From positions 165,087-229,086 of the forward strand of contig CH003379.1 in NCBI GenBank assembly GCA_000149265.1: DNA of 64,000 bases. Reading direction: 5' to 3'. The stretch is from Ciona savignyi (lineage: Eukaryota; Chordata; Ascidiacea; Phlebobranchia; Cionidae). Position 1 is the stretch's first letter. Each line of letters starts with the position of its first letter. The notes under the pieces are model-generated. The model searched no databases, was not told the DNA's origin, and saw nothing but the letters and a program-made list of their open reading frames with translations. Position numbers and translations under genes: made by a program. Below, in pieces: positions 1 to 12,000 of this stretch.

Positions 1-430
1 AGGGTATATGGTGGGGTAGTTTGTTCATACATACAGGGTATATGGTGAAATAGTTTGTTTATACATACAGGGTATATGGTGGGATAGTTTGTTCATAAAT
101 ACAGGGTATATGGTGGGATATATTGTTCATACATACAGGGTATATGGTGGGGTAGTTTGTTCATACATACAGGGTATATNNNNNNNNNNNNNNNNNNNNN
201 NNNNNNNNNNNNNNNNNNNNNNNNNNNNNNNNNNNNNNNNNNNNNNNNNNNNNNNNNNNNNNNNNNNNNNNNNNNNNNNNNNNNNNNNNNNNNNNNNNNN
301 NNNNNNNNNNNNNNNNNNNNNNNNNNNNNNNNNNNNNNNNNNNNNNNNNNNNNNNNNNNNNNNNNNNNNNNNNNNNNNNNNNNNNNNNNNNNNNNNNCAG
401 GGTATATGGTGGAATAGTTTGTTGGCACAT
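1..430. repeat. 34-bp tandem minisatellite interrupted by an assembly gap
   Basis: A unit of about 34 bp, reading roughly AGGGTATATGGTGGGGTAG followed by TTTGTTCATACATAC, is repeated head to tail from base 1 to 179. It resumes after the N run at 398-430. Units differ by a few substitutions. The N block (180-397) sits inside the array, so the true copy number is unknown. Open frames across it are artefacts. Confidence 0.9.
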
Positions 431-1058
431 TTGGTGTACGTAAAAAGACGAAAGTAATAATTAAGGGGGGATGTCTGTTATCAAAAGAGCCAATATTTAC
501 TAGTCCATTTACCTTTTGTTTTCCCTCATTACTCCAAATTGTTATCAATAAACAGTAAATCTAATATTATTGAATAAACATTCATGTACAAGCGTTTTCA
601 CTTACTCGAATGTTAAGGTTACATATATATTGCCACATATTATGCAATTAGTAGACAGTTGTTTCACCCTAATATGAAAAATTAAGTTTACCCAGCTTTA
701 CAAGTGTTTTGTGTGTGTAAGTACTCTAGTTATGTTTATTAAACTGCTTCAGCCATTTGTATTGTTTATTATACAGCTTCTCTAGGTATGTTAATTATGT
801 AATGTATATTATACAGTATATTATTGACTGCTAAAAGTAGGGATATAATTAAAAATACACTGTAACACATTAAAATCTTACAAAACATTAGCATTTAACA
901 GTTTTTTTTTATTCAAAGAAGGGCATTTAATTATTTAATTCATACCACAAGACACAACTAAATTGCACAAAAGCGCATTGAACAAATTTGTTTTTACACC
1001 CACAAAAACCTTTAATTGTTTAACATACGGAAAATTATATATTGATTTTATTACACAG
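431..1058. other. Gene-free AT-rich stretch, probably MBTPS2 intron
   Basis: No coding exon was recognised here. The MBTPS2 exon starting at 1059 begins in mid-codon behind a TTACACAG acceptor, so this stretch should be intron. The upstream exon carrying the HExxH zinc motif of site-2 protease is not in the readable sequence. It must lie in the gap or left of the window. Confidence 0.6.
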
Positions 1059-4000
1059 AGAAAGGATTGAGGTGAATGGTTGCGGCATTTTCATTTTCAT
1101 CTTATACCCCGGCGCTTACGTCGACCTCAATTCCAATGACTTAAATCGAGCGACCGCACGAAAGCAACTGCGGATATACTGCGCTGGGGTGTGGCACAAC
1201 TTTGTCATATGCTTGGCTGCATGCATGCTTATATTTTCACTACCATTCATGCTTTCCCCGTTTTATGTGAGGGGACAAAACGGAGTGGTTGTAACACATC
1301 AGACCAGTGTAAGTAAATTAACCTGGTTTTATTTCATTGTATTGCTGATATTTTCAAAGCATATTTTTTTCCAGTAAAAACAAAAGCCAAAACATGTAAG
1401 AAAACATTTATTAAACTGAATTCTTTTAGCTTTATTGTTTTGGTAAAAATTAAGTTCTATTATACATTGTGTTTTTTAAAAAATACTCTGGAAAATCCAG
1501 ATAGTTTTAAGTATCGTATTTATCTTATTACACCCCAAGCTTCCCCAAAATTATTTTTATATTTTAAAAATATTTGTGATAATTTATTAAATATTTTAAA
1601 ACCATTTTCCTTTTGCCTTTATATTTCTAATATCTAAAAAAAACAAATTTCTTACTAAATATTCGATAATTCAAACATTTTTATAATAACCCCCAATTTC
1701 ATTTTCAGAATTCCCCTTTACGGGGACCAAGTGGGTTAACAGTCGGCGATAGGGTGGGCTATATTGGGGGCTGTCAAGTAACGGACACAAAATCTTGGTT
1801 TAAATGCGTCAATGAGAGCAGAGTTATGCCACAAATGGGTAAATTGATTTTAAACTTTTTAACCTCCGTCCTGAACACTTTACTTTTCCATTGTCTACTT
1901 GGGAATGTCACTTAATAAACTTTCATGAAAGGATTCAAACAAAAATAATAAAATTTTATCTATTTTTATTACTTTGTTGACTTTATTTATTAACATTCAT
2001 TAACATAAACTCCTAGGTTCCTGCATCAGTTCAAAGAATCTACAGAAACTCGAGTTGAAATCCCCGAAATCCTTCCAACCTCCTTCCATTGTATCAGATG
2101 TAAAGTCAGATTGCTGTGGGGAATCCCCCCCACCGACCCATCTCTGCTACCATTACATGGCGGCCAAGAACAGGGTGATCAATGTTTTCTAACATTTTAT
2201 GTTTATTATCATTGGTTTTTGAAAATCATTTTTTTGTAATTTTAACAATTTTTGTCATATTTAGTTAGGATAGGATAGGATATTCATCTTTATCCCCATG
2301 AATGGGACAACCAAGGGGGTTAACACACGGGCAATCGTCAGATCACCTCGCGCCCATCGTCGGTTTACCGGAGCTATTGCAGTGTGTTGAATATGATAGA
2401 CACGTTCTTTCAATTTGGTAGAACCCATCAATCCGCTGGGTTCACGCAATGTCCATTAAATGCATTGCCCAAGGACACAACCAACTAGCTAGCGACCAGT
2501 TACGCACCTGCAACCTTTCGATTGAAAGGCGACGCACTTAACCGTTAGACCAACGGGCCGGTTAGCGTATTACCTGTGTTAAACCTTTTCATTTTAAACA
2601 TGAATATCGTTTAATATGTTATCACAACCATCTTTCACTAGCTGAAGTCTGAAAGTTTGTTTGGTGGACTTCAGGTACTGGCCTAGTCATATTTGTTCTT
2701 GGATAAGGCACATATGTAACAGTAAAAATAAAACTTACACAATACACTGCAATAGCTTCATTAGACAAACCGTAAACGAAAGGTAATTTAATGATAAACA
2801 TGTGATAATTCCCTGTTGTGTTTTTCCATTCACAGGGATAAACATGACTATCATATCCATTTACAGGTTCATGCTTGTTTGCCTGGACGGACAATGATGT
2901 CGTTTAACGATTGCTCAAATAACTTGGATTGTGAAAACGATTTGATCACCAGTACTTCTGCCGGCATTTGTGCTTTTCCTCTGATAGGTACTTATACAAT
3001 TATCATTAGCACTGTGTGATTAGTTTAGTTGGTTTATTTATTGCACCATGTGATTACTTATGCTAATATAGATTGTCTGATTAATTAGCTTATTGGGTCA
3101 GTGTGTCGCTTTTTAGCTGAAGGGTATCAGGTTTGAAACTTGCTGCTAGTTTGTTAATTAGTTCTGTCATTTGGCGAGGCACCAGTGGATTAATGGGTTT
3201 TATGAAATTAAAGGAATGTTTTAATCATACACAACACACTACTATAGCTCCAGTAACCCGATGCGGGGTGATCTGACGATTACCTGACTCTTAACGCCCC
3301 TTGTGTTTTCCCATTCCAGAGGATAAACATCAATATCCTATCCTGAATATTAGTAGAACTGGTTTTTCAACTTTAACATACAACTCAGACGATATGAACC
3401 CATGTTTCACAGACGACACAAACACACGATTCATGCGACTTGAGATATCACGCAACAGCGTCCCATCCACACAACACGTGTTGTACCTGGGTGAGCCAGC
3501 AGATTTGATTCGTTTTCTCTCAGTGTCGGAGTATCACCCGCGGTGGTGGGGGATCCCCCTCAGAATGCCGGCGATTCTGCTCAAGTTTTTACAGTAGGTG
3601 TCTGGGATTTGTCATGGGTTAGAATATTCATGTTTTTTCCCATGAATGGTAAAATTTATGTTGGGTTATCACACGGGCAATCGTCAGATTTCCTCTGAAT
3701 ACGTAAGGGTGCATTATCATAGAACTAACTGTCAGATAATCTTTGAAATTTGTTAGGAGGCGTTATTTAATCTGTATTTGCCATATTACCTTGCTCTTAT
3801 CGTTTGGTTATCTAAGCTATATCAAAATCTCTAAAATTCCTGTTAATAGTTAATAAAATGTTTGGATTTTCATTTTCTTTAAATTCGCAAGAAAAAACAA
3901 CCATGTGTTTATGGCAGGGTTTTTTTAAAGACACATACAGTAGTGGAAGTATATTTTCAGGTATATGTTTTCTATGTCTGGGGCCCTAGCTGTGCTTAAC

Positions 4001-4717
4001 ATAGTGCCATGTTATGCACTGGATGGTCAATGGGCATTTAAGGTAAGTGGACATTGTTATTTTTATGCAACTTAATAATCCTATTGGGTTCTAATGTTGA
4101 AAAAATGATATAATTAAGTGTAACACACCATAATAGCTTGATAACCTGACTGTTAGCAATAGGTAATCTGATGATAGCCTATATTAAAGTCCTGCAATAT
4201 TGTAACTGAGCTTTCCGGCCAAGACTACTGGATAGAATATTCATGTTTATCCCCGTGAATGGGCAAAGGGGTTAACACACGGCAATCATCATATCACCTC
4301 ATGCCCACCATCGGTTACCACAGCTATTGCTGTGTGTTGTGTATTGTTCACACATTCCTTTAATTTGGTAGAACCCTTTAATCCAATCTTTTAACTAAAA
4401 GTAATTCTCTACATGCAACAAATAGTAATGGCTAAATAGCGACTCTATTTAAAAGGTAATAAAATCATATACATTCAATAAAACACCTGAAATCCCGTTT
4501 TCTTTGATATTGACTGATTGTTAGGATATTGACTGATTGTTAGCAGACGTAAATTACGTCAGTAATTTTTTTCCAGTCATTCCTGGACTTGTACTTCGGC
4601 CAGAACTCTGAGTTTGAGATCTTGAAAACTCGCCTCACTAATATAGTGCTCTGTTCTGGTACCTTGCTTATTGTATTGAATATCGTGTTCGGCTTTATAA
4701 ACGTGTTGGTCAAATGA
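1059..4717 (+). CDS. MBTPS2: Membrane-bound transcription factor site-2 protease (S2P), 5'-partial
   Basis: Intramembrane zinc metalloprotease of the Golgi that cuts membrane-bound factors such as SREBP and ATF6 after site-1 cleavage (family knowledge). Seven exons join in phase: 1059-1308, 1709-1838, 2017-2174, 2867-2987, 3389-3593, 3961-4042 and 4577-4717 (TGA), about 361 residues. The first exon carries [17 protein letters not shown] and the GVWHNFV membrane segment. The second has the PDZ-like stretch with GPSGLTVGD. The third and fourth hold a Cys-rich luminal loop. Exon six has [12 protein letters not shown], whose Asp is the third zinc ligand. The last exon is a hydrophobic C-terminal helix. 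The HExxH exon is missing from the readable window, so the gene is partial because of the window edge or gap, not decay. SINE fragments lie just ahead of exons four and five. Confidence 0.93.
2274..2563 (-). mobile_element. SINE family A, near full length
   Basis: tRNA-derived SINE, read on the minus strand. The 5' end has an A-box-like GGTTAAGTGCGTCGCC and a B-box-like GGTTGCAGG stretch, followed by a shared body and the tail ending GGGATAAACATGAATATCC. It lies in MBTPS2 intron 3. Confidence 0.8.
2815..2855 (+). mobile_element. SINE family A, 3' tail fragment next to a splice acceptor
   Basis: Only the tail survives: TTTTTCCATTCACAGGG followed by ATAAACATGACTATCATATCC. It ends 11 bases before MBTPS2 exon 2867-2987 and contains its own acceptor-like TTCACAG. 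Confidence 0.6.
3181..3344 (+). mobile_element. SINE family A, 3' half
   Basis: This is the body and tail of the same SINE seen at 45495 and 51507: ATTAATGGGTTTTATG, CACTACTATAGCTCCAGTAACCC, then GGATAAACATCAATATCC. It ends about 45 bases before the MBTPS2 exon at 3389. An open frame runs through the tail, but I place the exon start at the later acceptor AACTCAG, outside the repeat. Confidence 0.7.
4229..4388 (-). mobile_element. SINE family A, 3' half
   Basis: Minus-strand copy of the SINE tail and body (GATAGAATATTCATGTTTATCCCC on plus, then the shared AGCTATTGCTGTGTGTTG). The tRNA-like head is absent. It lies in the last MBTPS2 intron. Confidence 0.65.
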
Positions 4718-5083
4718 CGGAGGAATACTGGTGCGACCAGTTAGCCCAGTGTTCGGCATACAAGTCAAGAGAGAGTATCCAAGATGGTGTAAGGCAAACA
4801 CGCTTTTTCGCCTTTATAAATAGATCCAGAAATATTAAGTGCTTGGGGGATTTCCCAGATGGACAAAAACTTTGAATTATTTCACTGCCAGTTTAAAACT
4901 CTGCCAAATTTTCACTATTTTTTACTTTGTATTATAAACACGTTTTACTTCAATTTTTCTGTATTATGTAAACTTTATGGAAATTGTAGTTCGTTAACTA
5001 GATATTATACTATAAATTACATCTACAAGGTTTTCAAATTAAATTTCAGCAATCATATAGCGAAAGATAACAGAAAATCGTGA

Positions 5084-5089
5084 AATAAA
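5084..5089 (+). promoter_or_regulatory. Probable polyadenylation signal of MBTPS2
   Basis: AATAAA lies 367 bases after the MBTPS2 stop, within GAAATAAATAAAACG. It is the first clear signal downstream of the stop that I noticed. Confidence 0.45.
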
Positions 5090-5129
5090 TAAAACGTGAA
5101 CCGGTGTTGTTAAGCCAGCATTTTATACA

Positions 5130-5272
5130 TCACCATTCAATACTGCGTATGGTGACCAACGAAATCGTTTCGCTGTCATCGCTTTCCGAGCGAAGTTCTG
5201 TCTTGGAGGTGGCTGCCCAACGTTGGTTCGTGTTGTCAACACTTCGACGGATTTCATCCCAATCTTGGAACT
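5130..5272 (-). CDS. Candidate terminal exon, unassigned
   Basis: After an acceptor GTTTACCTCAG the minus strand reads FQDWDEIRRSVDNTNQRWAA and on to SLVTIRSIEW and TGA, a polar, acidic and serine-rich tail. A second frame through the same bases is also open. It lies downstream of the tetraspanin on the same strand and could be an alternative C-terminal exon of it, or part of another gene. No matching donor could be fixed, so the assignment is weak. Confidence 0.25.
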
Positions 5273-5959
5273 GAGGTAAACTGGGTTTCCGGTCAGATTC
5301 GGTCCTTTTATTCTCATGGAATTTAGTTTGTTTGTTGTTATTTAACACCTTGTCAAAATATAAGAAAAATAAATAAACTATACCAAAAATTAATGATAGA
5401 AAATACAGGCTTTATAATAATTGAACAACGTACGTTATTAATTATAGTGTTAACAGACACGGACTAAAGTTTACGGATCGAAACCAGTCACTGGCTTAAC
5501 AGTGTTGTCTATCGGCAAGCCTCTTTAACCCAGTGACTTAAGTATTAATAAAAATAAAAAAACGTCTCAATCATACACATGCTATTCGACGATTACCAAT
5601 CTATATACAATTTCTTCAGTGTGGATAGCCCACTCCAGTCAATTCAATAACCGCTGGGTGAGGCAGCGGCCACATAAGCTCCAAGAATACGACTGAGTGT
5701 CAGATACGCTTTGGAAGAATAATTAAAGTGGCAGATTCACATACTGATTTTTATATATAAAAAACGGAATTTTCAAAGAGGCCATTATGGACTTGAAATT
5801 CAGCTCGGTAAAAAAAAGGTAAGCTAACCGGTTTTACCATAGACACTCTATGAATAGAGAGTTTATGTTTTTATGCATATGTTCTGTTTATGTGTTTTTG
5901 ATGGATATGGCTGTGTACTGTTTATTCATCCACTATAGCCTGGGACACATTTGAGCAGA

Positions 5960-7830
5960 CTATGTGGTAATCGAGTACGACACCGTCCGGTTGGTTAATT
6001 TATTTCTTTTCACCTGTTTCGAGAATCTTCTATGTTGTTCCGGTTGTTTATATCTTGTCGCATTACTGGTTGTACTCGGGCGTCGGATCGCCGAATCCTC
6101 GACCTTTCGTGAACTTTTTAACGCATAATCGCTACGCACGTCACGAACTATAGACATCTTGCTTGTCGATGCATTTTTGTCAGAGGTGAACGAAGTTACT
6201 TTTATAAGCTGACTGCTGAAGGGCATAACCGAAGATGTTCTGCGAAGCCGGCAATTCCAACTAATGTATAGTAATCCTCGGAGTATTGTATGCACTGCGC
6301 ACAATACTGCAGTTGTGTGAGCATAAACTCTAACAACTGAGATGCACCCTTCGCTATAGACGGCTGAGTTTACATCTGTACTTTGAGTTACAATATTCTG
6401 CATTGAATTTGTGGACGAATCGCTTTGGGTGGTTGGATCTAGCAAAGCGTTGTCTTCGGTGAAAGAAGTGGAATCTTGGGAGGTGTCTGCCGTGGTTGCA
6501 AAGTGAAATGCACCAGTACAGTTGGTTGCAGGCAATATACAACATGACTCAGGGACCGGGAATAAGTTCGACGTCCAGTCGGTAATGTTCTGTGCCCCGC
6601 AACACCCAAAGAATTCCTAAATAGTGAATAGTTTCATGCGGGCAACACTAAGGGGTAGAATAAAATTAAACATCACACTAAATGTAGGAAAGGTACTCCA
6701 ACCATGACAGAACTAGCTCTTACAGTCCCTAAATTTAACCCAAACCTTCATTTGGTATACACTTACCATTTCCCCTACTATTCTTTTTCCCTTACCTGAT
6801 AAATTTTAATGCTGGAAGACGACGTTTCATCTACGTTTTCCACTGCTTGATCCATGTAAGCGGTGATGTTAAACGCGATAAACTCTTTGCCAAACATGCA
6901 AAGACTCGCAACTATAAGGCAGACCAAAACTTCGGCACAAAACGTCACATGAACAAATATTTTGAATTTTCTTCGTCCGCCATATCCGTTTTTTATTGGC
7001 ATAGCATTCCAACATTCGAACATAACCTGCAGTGTTTAGCTTGTTAACTTCATTATCAGGCGGAATACCTATCGGTAAGTGTGTTGTTTTTGACTCATAG
7101 AGTCGTTGGATCGAAACCTAGCTTTGTTGGCTATGTCCTTGGTAGAGAATTTTAAAGGACATCTCCTGGGCCCAGTTAGTTAATAAATTATCTAAAACGA
7201 GAAAATCTGACCTTATACTTGTGATAACACTCCTGTGTGTTTACATGTACGGGAATAAAACACAAATACCGTATTTACTCGATTGTTAGCCGCCCTTGAA
7301 TTTAAACCGCAAACATGATGGAAAGAAACATTTTATAAGTCGCGGCTTACAATCGGGTAAATACGGTAATCTATATATGGCGCCATCTAGACAGCGGATG
7401 GTTTTGATCCCACAACTTTTCGGCTACGTTCAGAGCGTAGACCATTTTACCGATTGAACTAAAGCCGAAACTTCCAGCTTATTTTAGGCAAGATACGTTG
7501 TCTGAATTAAGTGGCTAATATACACTTTCCTTTTATTCTTACACTTACTAAATGGAATGTCAATGCAGATCCAGATATGATAAGAGCAATGGGAGAAAGT
7601 CGCCGAAAAAAGGCGGCGTCTTCGAAAACTGTGGCTATGGTCATTACAGTTTCTGTGACGTAGTCAACTCCAAGGTAACCAGCAAAGTGAAGTTTGGAAA
7701 CGACGCCCCAAACAATCTCCGCAGCAGCAATTATCAATGTGGTTGTGCTTAAAATGATTTGTACGACAGTACAGCACTGCTGAAATGGTAAAGATGGGTC
7801 TGAAGTAGAACTGCGAAATGCTAAATCAGA
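5960..7830 (-). CDS. Tetraspanin with a long cytoplasmic tail
   Basis: Three exons join in phase: about 7830-7549, 7026-6796 and 6616-5960 (stop). The first holds TM1 (CCTVVQIILSTTTLIIAAAE onward), a short loop, and the start of TM2. The second finishes TM2 and has the polar NGYGGRRKFK and TM3 (FVHVTFCAEVLVCLIVASLC). The third opens with the tetraspanin hallmark GCCG, then PESCC, a further Cys and EGC, the six-cysteine pattern of the large extracellular loop, then TM4 and a basic C-terminal tail of about 100 residues. Most tetraspanins have much shorter tails. Tetraspanins organise membrane microdomains with integrins and other partners; which subfamily this is cannot be told. No ATG was found in frame at the 5' end of the first exon, so an upstream start exon is likely. 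Confidence 0.8.
7267..7368. mobile_element. 102-bp foldback element
   Basis: The ends TACCGTATTTACTCGATTG and CAATCGGGTAAATACGGTA are inverted copies, extending inward to AGCCGC and GCGGCTTA, with a short unpaired centre of about 40 bases. This is a compact palindromic MITE. It sits in the first visible intron of the tetraspanin. Confidence 0.8.
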
Positions 7831-7849
7831 TTCTAAAAAGATTTTCAAA

Positions 7850-9054
7850 GATAAGCATAGCCTATTACAACTGATGCTGGTGGATAGGCATATGTTAATT
7901 GCGGTAGACGCCAGACTCCTTTAATATGGCGACGACCTAAACAAGTAGCCTACAGGTTTCTGGTCGATCTTAAATTTGGTTATACTCCCGTGGCTGTGGC
8001 TGTGTACCTGGGCAACAGTACTTTGCCCTGATTTACTTGACCTAAATGACAATTGTATTGGGCTTTCCAAGGTAAATAAAGCATATATAAAATGGATGGT
8101 TTAAAAATCGTAACACCAAGTAACTCGTGTTACAAGTTTATAACGACTGACGTTATTTTGCGACGGAATAGTAATAAGACTTGCTGCAGAACCGTACAGC
8201 ATACTTTAAGAGACAAACTAAAAAACAGCATTCAAAACTTGTTTTAGCGTAAATATGTTGACCTGTCTTTTTAGAAAAGCAACAAAATTACTCACCGGTG
8301 AATATGGGCAATTTTCTTTTTCCATTGGCTACCAATTTTAATTCGTTAAAAAAGATGAATTCTTAAAGAAGAAAGATAAATATAGCTAGGCTGGTAATTT
8401 TAACAGCGGTCAAATATGATTTGTTTTGTACATTTTATTATGACGTAACAACCTTTAATATTTTATAGGTTTCTGAAGCGCCTAGTCTTAGTTAGATGTC
8501 GCTTTATGTACGGTAGTTATTAATTTACAAAATGAATTTAATGCATCGTTGCGGCATATTTAAAAATATTCCATTCGATGCTGTTAAATATTGAATGGGA
8601 GGAAAGTTTGCCTTAAATTTGCGGTCATAGTATTTAAGGAAAATAATTCGAACGAATGCATCTTGTCGGCAAGCACTTTAACCCGATTGACCTAGATTAT
8701 GATCGAAATGCTGTTAAATTTTAACACTGCTTTTTCTATATAAAATATAAGCTAAGAAATAATGTTATATATGTATGTTGTATAAAGAACAATAAAGGAT
8801 GACTAAATTTACCAAATAAAATTGATAGTTAATTTGAAATCCTACAGCGCTTACTCGGGTTAAAATACTTCAACACACTGTTTAATTTGCGCACGTGAAT
8901 AAGTTAAAGTTTTGACCTATTTTTAAATTCAGATTCGTTTTTTTAATACAGTGAATAATAGATAATACAACATCTGTATATGGTCACTATCGCACGGACT
9001 ATTATTTACCAATATAGCAGCTGAAGCTTTTTAAAGCTTAGTTAAATTACACTG
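7850..9054. other. Intergenic stretch between tetraspanin and TOMM40
   Basis: No recognisable exon, RNA gene or full repeat is seen. The two genes are transcribed away from each other, so their promoters should lie here. The missing first exon of the tetraspanin may also lie here. Confidence 0.5.
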
Positions 9055-12000
9055 ATGGGAAACGCACATGCTGCTTCATGGGGCTGGTCGTCTGCTAAAG
9101 ATACAGGTAGGATATGACGGGTGCCTCTAAATACTACAGGAGCGCTTGGATCACTTAGATTGCTATGGAAAGTAATTTTAACCCTGTTCCAAACACTAAT
9201 CTCAACGCTCAACCCCAGAACCAACTTTAACCCCAACCCTAACATTAATATCATGGCTTTTGTAATTACGAAGTATAGTAAGTGATCCAAGTGCTTCATG
9301 CGATTCAAGCGGTCCTGTAGTATTTAAAGGTACTGGGATATGACAAGTTCTATGTATATGATCGTGTGGTTACTGCTGCGATTTGCTTGTTAATTTTTAA
9401 CATCTTTATTTTAAATACATGCGTCTAGAGACAGAACGGTAGTCTGATTTTTCTCCGCTGGATGGCGCTATTTATCAGCAGTACTAAAGCGGGGAGGAGG
9501 AAAACTACTCACTAAAATTACGGACACTAATTTTAACCCATTCCTGAACACTAAATTTAACCGCAAGACTAACACTAACTCTAGCCCCATGTTTATTACA
9601 CCATTTACGCATTTTAAGTAAATAGTGTTTACAATCAAAAAACTGCAAAGAGATCGATTACTTTAACCAATGCTTGGACAAATTCCAAAAATGCTCAGAC
9701 AAGCTGAATGCGGCGTTATGATGAGTTTGTTTATAACTAAGAAACAAAAGAGTTTAAAAAGCCGAAAAAAACCTCCCCGTCGGGGAATCGAACCACAGTC
9801 TCCGGCGTTACAGGCCGCGACACTTACCACTATACTAACATGGAATAAGATTAGGAAGTGCGAAAACTAGTATAAGACCACTCAGTCGCGGGTGCCTCTA
9901 AATACTACAGGACCGCTGGATCACTTAGATTGCTATGGAAAGTAATTCTAACCCTGTCCCAAACACTAATCTCAACCCCAGAACTAACTTTAACCCCAAC
10001 CCTAACATTAATATCAAAAATAGTCACTCCCCAGATAATTCCAAAAAAATAAATAGCGCCACCAAGCAGAGAAAAATGACACTACCGTTCGGTCCCTAGT
10101 CGCATCTATTTTAAATTGTTGCTTGTTTAAAACCAGACCTCTGCTATATCAGTAATCTGAATCTATTATATAAATGTGTTTTGTACTAGAACGTGTTGCA
10201 CTAGCTAGACTTCATTAATCTGCGGGAGTGGGGCACGATAACACACTCTTTTGTGGAACAACGGGGCAGGACAACACATTATTCTACGGAATAGTGGAAA
10301 GAGGGGTGTATGGGTGTTTTTATCATTAATTATGAGCTGGACGGGGTAAGGGTATATCATAAAGTGGATGGGTTATCCCGCTTAAGTTGATGACAAAATT
10401 TATTTTTCTCCGTCATGATATACCCCGCCCTGCTCAAGTTAATGATGAAAAACCCGTCCCACTCAAGGTTATGATGAAATAACCCGTCCCACTCAAGGTT
10501 ATGATGAAAAACCCCTTCAGTTTTTGTTAGTTTGTTGTTCCCGTCTGTTCGCAGCTTAGTAAAACCCCACTATTAGTAAAAGACCCTGTTCAAGTGCGAA
10601 ATAATCAGTTGATTTTACGTTGGTTGATTTTCCGTTAACACCCGCTGTATTTCCCATTTACTCAGTTGAAGCATAAATATTTTGTCTTTTATGTTTATTT
10701 CCTATCCACAATCGAGTTTGCTGTTGCATCGTTTTGTTGATATGTCGCCACTGTTTTATTTCTTAAACCCATCCACTAAAATACTCGTCTTAATACAAAA
10801 GCAGTGGCTTTGATAAGAAATCATGCTTTCCAAGGTGATTTAACCAAAAATATTGAGACTTTTTTCTGTAAGCGAATGTTTTTTTACAAAAAGACTACAA
10901 GGATACATTTTCCATAAAATTGTCAATGGCCACCAGTTATAATATGTGCCACCTCTCTCATAATATATTACCACATTTCTCATACTGGTTGCTTTAGGTG
11001 AAGTTCCTTGCCTTAGAAGGACACAACCATATAACCAGCATCTGGTTTTAGGACAGCATTGCACTTTTAAATTCACAAATCCTATTAACTTTTGATTACT
11101 TTTTTTGTTCTAATGAAACAAATTTGATATTTATAGGTTCAGATACCACCCCTACTCCTCCATTAGACCCCCCATTACCCGAGCCCCCAAACCCCACCCC
11201 CACAATCAACCCCAGTGGATGCCCCACCCCCCTCCAACCCAACTTTGACAAATTCTGTTGGAACGTTTGAAGAGATCCACAAACCATGCAAAGGTAAGTT
11301 TGAAATGCAATCACCACAGCAATCTTTTTAAATTAATATAGGATAGGATATATTCATGTTTATCCCAGTGATGGAAAAACCAAAGTGGTAACACATGGGC
11401 AATCATCAAATCACCTCGCGCCCACCGTCAAGTTACTGCGGCTATTGTAGTATATTGTATATGAATGTCCATTAAGTGCCTTGCCCAAGGACACAACCGA
11501 CCAGCTAGCGACCAGTTTCGAACCTGCAACCTTTCGGTTGAAAGGCATTGCAATAAACCACCAGACTAACCGGTCGGACTTGCTTAAGTCTGAATTAAAA
11601 ACGAATAAAAAAGTGTTAAAACACAAATTGTGTTAAATTTGTTTGAAAACCGAGGTTTTAAAGTGGACCTCTGATCAACACATTTGAACAAAATAGAGTT
11701 TGGTTGATAACCAGCTGTTTGTTTGTCTTGTCATTAAATAATCATATTTCCTGGACAACCTAGCCTGTTGTTACAACTTTAATTTTCACAGATATCTCCC
11801 TCCAACCCTTCGAGGGTCTCAGGTTCATGGTAAACAAAGGCCTCAGTTCACATTTCCAGGTTTGATTTAATGTTGTTTTTTCAAAAAATTAAAAAATTTA
11901 AAAAAAAATTAAAAATTATAAAAAAAATTTAATTAAAAAATGTTAAAATAAAAAAAGATTTAAAATTAATCCAAATTTGTCATCCACCAGGCCCAGCATA

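Noticed and set aside
89-548. Open frames across the N gap on both strands
   Set aside because: They consist mostly of unknown residues and minisatellite sequence.
3301-3388. MBTPS2 exon 5 starting inside the SINE tail at 3320
   Set aside because: It is in phase, but it would add SINE-coded residues; the later acceptor at 3388 is also in phase and fits the family length better. Kept as a possible isoform.
11137-11293. A frameshift in the Pro-rich start of TOMM40
   Set aside because: An acceptor at 11214-11215 gives an intact frame from exon 1, so no frameshift is needed.
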